The position numbers and the translations under genes were made by a program. From positions 1,426,001 to 1,490,000 of the forward strand of contig CAVXLZ010000001.1 in NCBI GenBank assembly GCA_963762825.1: DNA of 64,000 nt, written 5' to 3'. Shown one piece after another: positions 51,301 to 58,588 of this stretch (positions are counted from its first letter, which is position 1; the number at the start of each line of letters is the position of its first letter). This DNA is from Miltoncostaea sp963762825. Lineage in GTDB: Bacteria > Actinomycetota > Thermoleophilia > Miltoncostaeales > Miltoncostaeaceae. Under the pieces are notes generated by a model. The model searched no databases. It was not told where the DNA came from and was given only the letters and a program-made list of their open reading frames with translations.

Positions 51301-51955
51301 AGAACACGGCCGCGGTGGTGACCGTCGTGGCGAGGATCAGGCAGATCTCCTCGATGCCCGGGAATCGTCCGCCCCAGGATCTGGCCATCCCGAAGACGAC
51401 AGGCGCCACGGCGAGCATCCCCAGGCCGTCAGCCGTCCACCAGGTCGACGCCGCCGAGATGAGCGGGGCCCCGACACCGACCGAGAGGACGAGGCCTCCG
51501 AGGATCGCCGTGGCACCGTTCGAGAGCGTGACGGCGGCCAAGAGGCCCACGACGCCGCGTTTCGACCCGAACGTCGTCTCGCCACCGCGGCCGAGAACCA
51601 GCAGCATGAGCGCCGCCGCGATCACCGGCTCGATCGCGTTGACCGCGGCGAGCGCGGCGCCCGTCGGATGCAACCCCCTTGCGAGGAACTGGGCAATCAG
51701 GGCGGAGGCGAAGATGGCGCCGACCAGAGCGGGCCACCAGCGCCGGGGCGAGAGGACGAAGACCCCGAGCGCGAGCCCGCTCGCTGGCCAGATCACCGCC
51801 GCGCCATCCACCTCGGACACCAGCGAGAGCCCGAGACGGGAAAGCAGGAAGTAGGAGGCGCCGAAGACGAGGACGCCCGCCAGGCGGACGTCGAAGCGCC
51901 TCGGGAGCGATGCGAAGGTCACCGCCCCCCATCGGCCACGCGTCTGGAGAATCAA
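48317..51955 (-). CDS. MASE1 hybrid histidine kinase
   Basis: Hybrid sensor kinase, 1212 aa. Order: MASE1-like membrane sensor with about eight helices (about 20-300), PAS (about 320-440), GAF (about 455-605), PAS (about 610-735), HisKA with VSHELRTPLSSIRGA (about 745-810), and HATPase with NLLGNAVKFTPSGG, DDGRGIPADK and VGGTGLGLAI (about 855-965). Two receivers follow, with Asp in ILLDLVMPGMDGF and in VILDVGLPEGDGF. First gene of the operon with a single receiver, the HEAT protein and the glycosyltransferase. MASE1 is a membrane sensor domain of unknown ligand. ATG 51955. Intact. Confidence 0.94.
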   Translation of the reverse strand: MILQTRGRWGAVTFASLPRRFDVRLAGVLVFGASYFLLSRLGLSLVSEVDGAAVIWPASGLALGVFVLSPRRWWPALVGAIFASALIAQFLARGLHPTGAALAAVNAIEPVIAAALMLLVLGRGGETTFGSKRGVVGLLAAVTLSNGATAILGGLVLSVGVGAPLISAASTWWTADGLGMLAVAPVVFGMARSWGGRFPGIEEICLILATTVTTAAVFFPTVWSLSPQFRHAYFVLMILAWTAVRSTPRTTSIATLIVALGGTAGTLAGGGPFAASGPASLERLEDLQSFLGASALLALVLGGVLAERRALEARLAAGRERFSSVLRAATEFSVIGTDLNGTITVFNEGAERMLGYEAREMIDRLTPAVIHDPIEVSARAAELGIAPGFDVFVHALRERESETREWTYIRSDRTRIRVSLTVTAMWDAGGNLVGYIGIGRDVTESARADAERSALERVSRAVAGNEDLDAILSLVAREAGQLHGAGSALITRFDTGEVGTVIGAWTEEGWLSSLQVDLDGETAPALVRRTGAVGRTHVSADPGGLPPEVLEEGGLCAGVAAPVVVGGRVWGTIGIEAGTHRFFAQDPSESLGRLAALVGLAVTNANYRTALVRRGDELSAIMDGLPGMVWVWSRSGHLMLANRAYRDFTTVDPLTGGQKDGAFDSADEALHIEAMASGDVTYSEQSIVTASGEERRLLVARSPLVDRWGEVYALCCTATDITERHEMERAKDEFVSVVSHELRTPLSSIRGALALLVDDTDELPPGAQRRMIEIALENTKRLVALINDILDLQRIASGSAVVDLRKCDGGELVVKAAEAMGPAALESGVQITVAGAEAPLRADPDRILQVLNNLLGNAVKFTPSGGLITIGTTQVGDEIRFFVRDDGRGIPADKLETIFGRFEQVDSSDSRRVGGTGLGLAICREIAEQHEGRIWAESELGHGSCFWVAVPAATAADDHLDEPDAPAGTVLICDDDPGARANSRAVVEGLGLTVLEASSGRAAVRLAEAAQPTAILLDLVMPGMDGFDTLKALSSAEKTADIPVIVVSALSADVEDAPAPVLDWVTKPFPAERLAQAVAVAVRLSGPRRVLVVEDDESLADVLIEGLRRNGLMAIHARTGREGIDLVVSIRPDLVILDVGLPEGDGFAVVEALRERQIAPALVVYSALDLDARDRERLTLGATEFVTKGRVSPEEFQERVAELADQIRSQQP

Positions 51956-52072
51956 GTCCGAGACCCGTCACGGGGCGGACTGCGCCCCGACGACGGGCGA
52001 TGTCACGCCCAGGGGCGCGGACACAGGACGCCCACAAGGTAGCCTTCCCGCAATCCCGACCGAGGCGCGCGC

Positions 52073-52948
52073 GTGCAGGAGTTCCTGAACACGACGATCA
52101 ACGGCCTGTCCAGCGGCGCGATCTACGCGCTCGGAGCCATCGGCCTGTCGCTCGTCTACGGAATCCTGAAGCTCGTGAACTTCGCCCACGGCGACTTCAT
52201 GACGCTCGGCGGGTACGTGGCCTTCGCCGTCAACGTGAGCGCCGGAGTGCCGCTGGTCGTGGCCTTCCTCGTGGCCCTCGTCGCGGTCGCCGTGCTCGGC
52301 CTGGCGCTGGAGTACGCGGTCTGGGCGCCGATGCGGCGAAAGGGCGCCGGCGTGATGCAGCTGCTCCTGCTCTCCATCGGGCTGGCGTTCGTCGTGCGCA
52401 ACATGATCCTCTTCGGATGGGGAGGCCAGACGCGGTCTCTGAACGTGGACCAGTTCCAGTCGTGGAACCCGGTCGGAGACATCGTCATCACCCGGATCCA
52501 GGTGGTCGTGATGGTGACCGCCGGGGTCGTTCTGCTGGCCGTCGCCCTCATGCTGCGCACCACGCTCGTGGGCAAGTCGATGCGGGCTCTCTCGGACAGC
52601 TTCGACCTGGCCGAGGTGTCGGGTGTGAACACCCGGCGCATCGTGCTCTACACCTGGCTGCTGGCCGGCAGCCTCGCGGGCCTGGCCGGCGTGCTGGCCG
52701 CGATCTACACGACCCTCACGCCCAACACGGGCTGGTTCCTGCTCCTGTCGATCTTCGCGGCCGTGGTCCTCGGTGGGATCGGAAACGCCTACGGTGCGCT
52801 CGTCGGCGGCCTGGTCCTCGGGCTTGCCCAGGAGTGGTCCACGATGCTCATCCGGCCGACCTACAAGGAGGCCATCGGCTTCCTCGTGTTGATCCTGGTG
52901 CTGCTGGTGCGCCCGCAGGGCATCTTCGGCCAGGCGCGGAGCATCTAG
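52073..52948 (+). CDS. livH: Branched-chain amino-acid ABC permease LivH
   Basis: LivH-type permease, 291 aa, about eight membrane segments. Family phrases: NGLSSGAIYALGAIGLSLVY at the start, ILKLVNFAHGDFMTLGGYV, and the ATPase-docking loop SMRALSDSFDLAEVSGVNTR. It imports branched-chain amino acids or related compounds such as amides and urea. GTG 52073 start. Stop shares one base with the livM start. First gene of livHMGF; the 117-base gap to the divergent kinase should hold its promoter. Confidence 0.95.
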   Translation: MQEFLNTTINGLSSGAIYALGAIGLSLVYGILKLVNFAHGDFMTLGGYVAFAVNVSAGVPLVVAFLVALVAVAVLGLALEYAVWAPMRRKGAGVMQLLLLSIGLAFVVRNMILFGWGGQTRSLNVDQFQSWNPVGDIVITRIQVVVMVTAGVVLLAVALMLRTTLVGKSMRALSDSFDLAEVSGVNTRRIVLYTWLLAGSLAGLAGVLAAIYTTLTPNTGWFLLLSIFAAVVLGGIGNAYGALVGGLVLGLAQEWSTMLIRPTYKEAIGFLVLILVLLVRPQGIFGQARSI

Positions 52949-53886
52949 TGGATCCGCTCCTCGCGTTCGGGTTCTGGGCCTTCGTGCTCACCTTCGCGGG
53001 CATCTACGCGATCTTCGTGCTCGGGCTGCAGATCGAGGTCGGCGACACCGGTCTCATCAACTTCGGCCACGTCGCCTTCATGGCGATCGGGGCCTACACG
53101 ATGGGCCTGATGCTCACCAACGACATCGCGATCTGGCTGGCGATCCCCGCGGCGGTGCTGGCGGCGGCGGCCGCCGGTGCCCTGCTCGGACTGCCGACGC
53201 TGCGATTGCGCGCCGACTACTTCGCCATCACCACGATCGCGGCCGGCGAGATACTGCGGATCACGATCCAGAACGAGCAGGGCACCACCGGGGGAACCCA
53301 GGGCCTGCGCGCCGCGAGCGGCCCGTGGCGCAGCTTCAACAACGACGTTCTCGACACCTTCTCCGGGTGGGGTGTGAACCTCGATCGACGCGTCCCGCTG
53401 CTGGTGCTGGTGTGGGTGGCGGCCGCGCTGGTGGGGCTCCTGCTGGTACGCCTCGGCCGGACCCCCTGGCGGCGCACGCTGCGGGCGGTGCGCGAAAACG
53501 AGGAGGCGGCGGCGGCATCGGGCACCCCGGTGCTCAGCTACAAGCTCCAATCGCTCGCGCTCGGGTCCGCCATCGCCGGGCTCGCGGGGGTCTTCTACAC
53601 CCTGTTCTCGACCACCCTCTTCCCGGAGAACTTCGAGCCGATCTTCACCTTCGTCGGCTTCGCGATCCTGATCCTCGGTGGCATCGGCAGCTACTTCGGC
53701 GTCGTGGTCGGCTCGGTCGTGATCTCGTTCATCGTGTCGGGGACGCGCTTCCTCGACTTCCCGCTCGATGCCGACAAGGTGGCCGCGCTGCGCTTCGTGG
53801 CGATCGGCCTGATCATCATGGCCATGATGGCCTTCCGCCCCCAGGGGCTCTTCGGCAAGAAGGAGGAGCTCCATCTCGATGCCTGA
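52948..53886 (+). CDS. livM: Branched-chain amino-acid ABC permease LivM
   Basis: LivM-type permease, 312 aa. Family phrases: VGDTGLINFGHVAFMAIGAY, LLGLPTLRLRADYFAITTIA, and the docking loop TLRAVRENEEAAAASGTPVL. GTG 52948 overlaps the livH stop by one base. Forms the heterodimeric channel with LivH in the cytoplasmic membrane. Its last eight bases overlap livG. Normal length, intact. Confidence 0.95.
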   Translation: MDPLLAFGFWAFVLTFAGIYAIFVLGLQIEVGDTGLINFGHVAFMAIGAYTMGLMLTNDIAIWLAIPAAVLAAAAAGALLGLPTLRLRADYFAITTIAAGEILRITIQNEQGTTGGTQGLRAASGPWRSFNNDVLDTFSGWGVNLDRRVPLLVLVWVAAALVGLLLVRLGRTPWRRTLRAVRENEEAAAASGTPVLSYKLQSLALGSAIAGLAGVFYTLFSTTLFPENFEPIFTFVGFAILILGGIGSYFGVVVGSVVISFIVSGTRFLDFPLDADKVAALRFVAIGLIIMAMMAFRPQGLFGKKEELHLDA

Positions 53887-54673
53887 AACGGGCCCTGCCG
53901 CTCTTCTCGAGGTGAGCGATCTGCACGTGCGCTTCGGCGGCCTCCAGGCGGTCGCCGGCGCGGCCTTCTCGGTGCGCGAGGGGTCGATGACAGCCCTTAT
54001 CGGCCCGAACGGGGCTGGGAAGACCACGGCCTTCAACCTGCTCACGGGCTTCATCCGGGCCGACTCGGGCGCGGTCCGCTTCGCGGGCAACGACATCTTC
54101 CGCGCACGCCCCGACCGGATAACGCGCCTCGGGATGGTGCGGACCTTCCAGCTCACCAAGGTGCTCTCGAAGATGACGGTCATCGACAACGTCATGCTGG
54201 CCGCGCCCGACCAGCCCGGGGTGCGCCTAGGCACGGCCCTCCTGCGCGGGCGCCACTGGAGAATCCGCGAGGAGCAGGTGCGAGAGCAGGCGCGGGAGCT
54301 GCTCGCCGAGGTGGGGATCGAGGGCCATGCCGAGGCCTACGCCGCGACGCTCTCGGGCGGTCAGCGCAAGCTGCTCGAGCTGGCCCGGGCACTCATGACC
54401 CAGCCGCGACTGATGCTGCTCGACGAGCCGATGGCCGGGGTCAACCCGACTCTCGGCCGTCGCCTGCTCGACTACCTCGATCGCCTCCGTTCCGAGCGAG
54501 GCCTGACGGTTCTCTTCGTGGAGCACGACATGGAGGCCGTCATGAGGACCAGCGACGAGGTGATCGTCATGGCCGAGGGCGCGGTGATCTGCCGGGGGAC
54601 CCCGGAGCATGTGCGCAGCGACCAGCGTGTCATCGACGCCTACCTGGGCGCCGAGACGACGGATGCCGGATGA
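53879..54673 (+). CDS. livG: Branched-chain amino-acid ABC ATPase LivG
   Basis: ATPase of the LivG type, 264 aa. Walker A GPNGAGKTTAFNLLTGF, the LivG phrase GMVRTFQLTKVLSKMTVIDN, signature LSGGQRKLLELARAL, Walker B LMLLDEPMAGVNP, switch His in FVEHDMEAVM. Start ATG 53879. Overlaps livF by four bases (ATGA). Intact. Confidence 0.95.
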   Translation: MPETGPAALLEVSDLHVRFGGLQAVAGAAFSVREGSMTALIGPNGAGKTTAFNLLTGFIRADSGAVRFAGNDIFRARPDRITRLGMVRTFQLTKVLSKMTVIDNVMLAAPDQPGVRLGTALLRGRHWRIREEQVREQARELLAEVGIEGHAEAYAATLSGGQRKLLELARALMTQPRLMLLDEPMAGVNPTLGRRLLDYLDRLRSERGLTVLFVEHDMEAVMRTSDEVIVMAEGAVICRGTPEHVRSDQRVIDAYLGAETTDAG

Positions 54674-55449
54674 CCGCCCCCGCCCCCGAGCCGGTGCTCC
54701 AGGCAGAGGGTCTCGTTGGTGGCTACGTGGAGGAGGTGGACATCCTCCGCGGATGCACGTTGAGCGCTGCCGAGGGCGAGATCGTGGTGGTCATCGGGCC
54801 GAACGGGGCCGGCAAGTCGACGCTCGCCAAGGCCGTCTTCGGGCTCGTGAAGGTCAAGGAGGGCAGGGTGACCCTGCGGGGCCGGGACGTCACCGGGGCG
54901 TCGCCCCACAGGATCACGGCCGCCGGCATGAGCTACGTCCCCCAGGTGGCGAATGTCTTCCCCGCGCTCACCGTGCAGGAGAACCTCGAGGTCGGTGGGG
55001 TGCTGAAGAAGGGTGCGATCGACGAGCGCATGCGCGCGATGATGGAGCTCTTCCCGCGTCTCGGCGAGCGGCGCCGACAGCGTGCGGGGACCCTCTCGGG
55101 AGGTGAGCGCCAGATGCTGGCCATGGCACGCGCCCTGATGCCCGACCCCTCGGTGCTGCTGCTCGATGAGCCCTCCGCCGGGCTCGCCCCACGTGCGGTG
55201 GGCGAGGTGTTCGACACCGTCCGCGAGATCAACGCCGCGGGCGTCACCATCGTGATGATCGAGCAGAACGCCCGGCGGGCCCTGGCGTTGGCCGATCGCG
55301 GCTATGTGCTGGAGGGCGGGCAGAACCGCTTCGAGGGACCGGGCGACTCACTGCTCACCGACCCTCAGGTGGCCGAGCTCTACCTCGGCGGCTCCGCGGG
55401 GGGGCGGCCGGAGCCGCCCCCCCGGGAGTCTGCCGCTACTCCTCCGTGA
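54670..55449 (+). CDS. livF: Branched-chain amino-acid ABC ATPase LivF
   Basis: ATPase of the LivF type, 259 aa. Walker A GPNGAGKSTLAKAVFGL, the phrase MSYVPQVANVFPALTVQENL, signature LSGGERQMLAMARALM, Walker B VLLLDEPSAGLAP, and IEQNARRALALADRGYVL at the switch region. The last 20 residues are a Gly/Pro-rich tail that contains a strong hairpin in the DNA. Its 3' end overlaps the convergent livK by 14 bases. Confidence 0.95.
   Translation: MTAPAPEPVLQAEGLVGGYVEEVDILRGCTLSAAEGEIVVVIGPNGAGKSTLAKAVFGLVKVKEGRVTLRGRDVTGASPHRITAAGMSYVPQVANVFPALTVQENLEVGGVLKKGAIDERMRAMMELFPRLGERRRQRAGTLSGGERQMLAMARALMPDPSVLLLDEPSAGLAPRAVGEVFDTVREINAAGVTIVMIEQNARRALALADRGYVLEGGQNRFEGPGDSLLTDPQVAELYLGGSAGGRPEPPPRESAATPP
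55398..55423. terminator. Bidirectional hairpin between livF and livK
   Basis: Perfect 11-base arms GGGGGGGCGGC / GCCGCCCCCCC with a 4-base loop. It lies inside the livF 3' end and 13 bases beyond the livK stop, so it can end both convergent transcripts. Confidence 0.75.
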
Positions 55450-56698
55450 CCGGGATCACCTGGTCGCTGTCCACGAGCTTGCCGCCCGTGTAGGCCCAGG
55501 TGCCGTAGTTCGCCGATGTCGGGTCGCCCGCATCGTCGAAGTCGATCGGGCCGGACGCACCCTCGTAGTCGATGTCGTCGCCGGCCGCCGCGGCCGCCAT
55601 CGCCTCACCGAGGTTCTCGAACGTGTACTTCGTGCCGCCGACCGAGACCGCCTGGAGGTTCTCCGCGATCGTGGCCGAGTCGCTCGAGCCGCCCGCGACC
55701 GCGGCGAGCGCGATCAGGACGACGGCATCGAAGTTCTGGGCGTCGTAGGTCTGACGGGGGTCGCCGACCTCCTTCTTCCAGAGGGCGTCGAACGCCGCCC
55801 CGGCCGGAGCCTCGAGCGAGGTGGGCGCGGTGCCCTGCATGCCCTCGGTCGACTGCCTGCCGGTGTCGGCGGGCAGGCTGTTGCTCCGCAGGCCGTCGCC
55901 GGTGAAGGTCTTGGCCGGGTCCCACTTGCCCGTCCGCACAAGCGCGGGGCCCATCTTGGCCCAGCTCTCGGGGAAGTCGATGATCATCCAGCCATCGGGA
56001 TTGCCCGAGACGATCTGCCCGGCCTCCGAGTTGAGGCTGGCCGCCTCGGGGTTGTAGGCCACGTTGCGGATCACCGTGCCGCCGCCGGCCTCGAACGCCG
56101 CGGTGAACTCCTCCACCAGGGCCGTCCCGTATGAATCGTTGCGGTTCGCGGTGACGACCTTGGCGTCGGCGCCGAGGGCGTCGGCGACCACCTGGGCGAT
56201 CACCTTGCCCTGCACCGCGTCGGATGGCGGGGTGCGGAAGACGAGACCGTCGTCCTTGAGGTCGGTCACGTCGGGGAAGGTGGACGACGGGCTCACGATC
56301 GGAATGCCCGCCGCGATCGTGACGTTCTCGGCCGTCGGGACGAGCTCCGAGGTGGCCCAAGGTCCGGCGATCGCCGAGACGCCATCGCTCTCGATGAGCT
56401 TCGTTGCCGCCTCCTGTGAGGCCTGTGGGTCGGTCTTGGTGTCCTCCTGGATCAGGGTCAGCTTGAGGCCGGTGTCTCCGGCCGCCGCGTTCACCTGGGC
56501 CTCGGCGAGCTTGGCCGCCTCGGCTCCCGGTCCGCCGAAGGGAGCCAGGTCTCCGGTCAGGGGCACGAGCACCCCGACCTTCAGATCACCGACATCACCG
56601 CTGCCCCCGCTGTCGCTTCCGCAACCCGCGAGCACGCCGCCGCCCACGCCGAGGGCTCCGACCATCAGGAGTGACGCCATCGTGCGCCGTCGTTTCAT
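55436..56698 (-). CDS. livK: Branched-chain amino-acid-binding lipoprotein
   Basis: Substrate-binding lipoprotein of the LivK family, 420 aa. Signal peptide with lipobox LAGC (Cys about 26), a Gly/Ser linker, and a type I periplasmic fold. Family phrases: VGVLVPLTGDLAPFGGPGAE at the mature N-terminus, SPSSTFPDVTDL, and FRTPPSDAVQGKVIAQV. ATG 56698 after GAGGCGCAG. It very probably serves livHMGF but is transcribed toward it from its own promoter, an unusual layout since binding proteins normally lead the operon. Confidence 0.94.
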   Translation of the reverse strand: MKRRRTMASLLMVGALGVGGGVLAGCGSDSGGSGDVGDLKVGVLVPLTGDLAPFGGPGAEAAKLAEAQVNAAAGDTGLKLTLIQEDTKTDPQASQEAATKLIESDGVSAIAGPWATSELVPTAENVTIAAGIPIVSPSSTFPDVTDLKDDGLVFRTPPSDAVQGKVIAQVVADALGADAKVVTANRNDSYGTALVEEFTAAFEAGGGTVIRNVAYNPEAASLNSEAGQIVSGNPDGWMIIDFPESWAKMGPALVRTGKWDPAKTFTGDGLRSNSLPADTGRQSTEGMQGTAPTSLEAPAGAAFDALWKKEVGDPRQTYDAQNFDAVVLIALAAVAGGSSDSATIAENLQAVSVGGTKYTFENLGEAMAAAAAGDDIDYEGASGPIDFDDAGDPTSANYGTWAYTGGKLVDSDQVIPVTEE

Positions 56699-56808
56699 CT
56701 GCGCCTCTTTCATCGTCGGCGGTCTCGAGAAACCGCCGGGGTCCGGTCCCGGGTGAGCCTATCTGCCCCACCCCCGCCGACGCGACAGCCACGGCGACGG
56801 CGAGCGCT

Positions 56809-58494
56809 TCAGCGGCTCGCGACGGCCGGGCGGCGCTGCTGACCCGGCCACTTCGTGTTGACCGTCGCCGACCTCAGGCTCCGCGTTCCGTCGGAGTCGA
56901 ATCCCGTGGCGTGGATCTGGAAGAGGCCGTTGCGGTCCTCATCGTCCTCCCACACCACCCACGTCGAGCCATCGCGGTCAACGGCCACACGGGCCCGGCG
57001 CTGATCGCCCCCGCCGCGGAGATTCGCCGCATGCTCCGCTCCGATCGCGGCGCCGCCGGCCTCGAAGACCCGCGCACGTATCTGCCCGAGTGAGTTCTCG
57101 TTGCGATCGTCGGTCCAGACCAGCACGAAGCGCCCCGTGGGGCCCATCGCGAGGTCGGCGAAGAGCTGCGGTCCGACATCGGTCTCGCTGACCGCGATCT
57201 CGGCGAACCGATCCGACGTGGTGGGGTCGTAGCCACGGGCACGGACGTCGCGGACCTCACGCTCCCACGCCACGACGAAGTCGCCGCCCGTCGCCGCCGC
57301 CACGCGAGGGAAGACGTCGTTGTCGCCGAGGCCGTCGGCGACAACGAACTGCTCGAAGATGCCCTGGCCGGAGAGCACGAACGCCCGTCCGCGCACGGAC
57401 AGTGATTCGTCGGCAAGCTCGCCCCAGACGACGTCGAACGTCCCGATGCCGCTCATCGCGATGGCCGGCGCGCCCGGCACCCCGTCCCCCCGGCTGATGG
57501 CGGCGGGTGCGAAGCGCTCTTCGCCGCGCCGGTCGAAGCCGCGGATCCGGATCTCCACCGCCCCGGCGGCCGTCGTCGCCTGCCATGCGACCACGAAGTC
57601 GCCGTTGGCGGCCATGGCGATGTCCGGCGCCGCATGCGTGTCCGTTCCGGACGCGACGACGATCTCGTCGAATCGCTCGGCGCCATCGACCGTGACGCAC
57701 CTCGCTCTCACCTCGCCACCCGTCCGGCCCTCCTGCCACACCACGACGCAGGTCCGCTCGGCATCCATCGCCACGTTCGGGAGGGACCGGTGCGCCGTGC
57801 CGCCGGCGACCGCCCTCGGACCCCAGCAGTGCTTGCCCCAGCGCGACATCCCGGTCCACAACACGTTGGAGCGGCCCTCGATGCCCCCGTCGTCCTCGAA
57901 CGCGACCACGAAATGGGGCGCTCCGTACATGACGCACACCCCGAGGATGTCGCGCTCGCTGAGCCCGTCGCGCTGACCGATGGACACGCCGGCGGGAGGG
58001 ACGATCGTGTCGCCGCCCGTGGAGAAGGCATCGCGCGGGTAGTGCATGATCGACCCGTAGTCGTAGGGGCCGAGGATCACGCCGCCCAGCTTGATGTCGA
58101 AGTTGACCTCCTTCTTACCCGGCTCGATGTTGTCGTCGATCACCGTGACGAACATGTCGCGATCGGGGCGCTGCTGCTCATGGTGGTAGCCCACGGCGTG
58201 GCCGATCTCGTGAATGATGCTGCCGGTGCCGAAGCCGTCGCCCACGGCGCAGCCCACGTGCTGCTCGCCCCCCTGGCGGCCGAGGGCCGACTGGCAGAAG
58301 TCGTCGGCCGGGACGAACCTCACGAAGTCGCTCTGGCGGGCACGCCGCACCAGCCGCATGATGGTGCTGCGGTTCCAGTGAGCGATGCCGCGGCGGATCG
58401 TGCGGCGCTGCGAATCGCTGAACTCCTCGGCGATCTCGTAGGGCACGACGCCCTCGGGCCAGCGCGACCCATCACCCGAGATTGCGTACGCCAT
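56809..58494 (-). CDS. Astacin-like zinc metalloprotease
   Basis: M12A-type protease, 561 aa. An N-terminal catalytic domain (about 1-215) has the astacin start RWPEGVVPYEIAEEF, the extended zinc motif HEIGHAVGYHHEQQRPDRD (three His, catalytic Glu) and the Met-turn SIMHYP. The remainder (about 230-555) is a series of about six beta repeats with a conserved VVVWQEGRTGG-like strand, perhaps a propeller. ATG 58494 follows GGAGG with six bases of spacing. The protein lacks a signal peptide and a pro-region, odd for a secreted astacin. Two Cys pairs occur in the catalytic part. Confidence 0.9.
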   Translation of the reverse strand: MAYAISGDGSRWPEGVVPYEIAEEFSDSQRRTIRRGIAHWNRSTIMRLVRRARQSDFVRFVPADDFCQSALGRQGGEQHVGCAVGDGFGTGSIIHEIGHAVGYHHEQQRPDRDMFVTVIDDNIEPGKKEVNFDIKLGGVILGPYDYGSIMHYPRDAFSTGGDTIVPPAGVSIGQRDGLSERDILGVCVMYGAPHFVVAFEDDGGIEGRSNVLWTGMSRWGKHCWGPRAVAGGTAHRSLPNVAMDAERTCVVVWQEGRTGGEVRARCVTVDGAERFDEIVVASGTDTHAAPDIAMAANGDFVVAWQATTAAGAVEIRIRGFDRRGEERFAPAAISRGDGVPGAPAIAMSGIGTFDVVWGELADESLSVRGRAFVLSGQGIFEQFVVADGLGDNDVFPRVAAATGGDFVVAWEREVRDVRARGYDPTTSDRFAEIAVSETDVGPQLFADLAMGPTGRFVLVWTDDRNENSLGQIRARVFEAGGAAIGAEHAANLRGGGDQRRARVAVDRDGSTWVVWEDDEDRNGLFQIHATGFDSDGTRSLRSATVNTKWPGQQRRPAVASR

Positions 58495-58588
58495 GACGGT
58501 CCTCCGGCGGGGATTCGCGTTCGCCTGCGTCCCGGGTCGATCGTACGACGACGCACGCCGCGAACGCGAGCCGCATCGGGGCAGCGCG

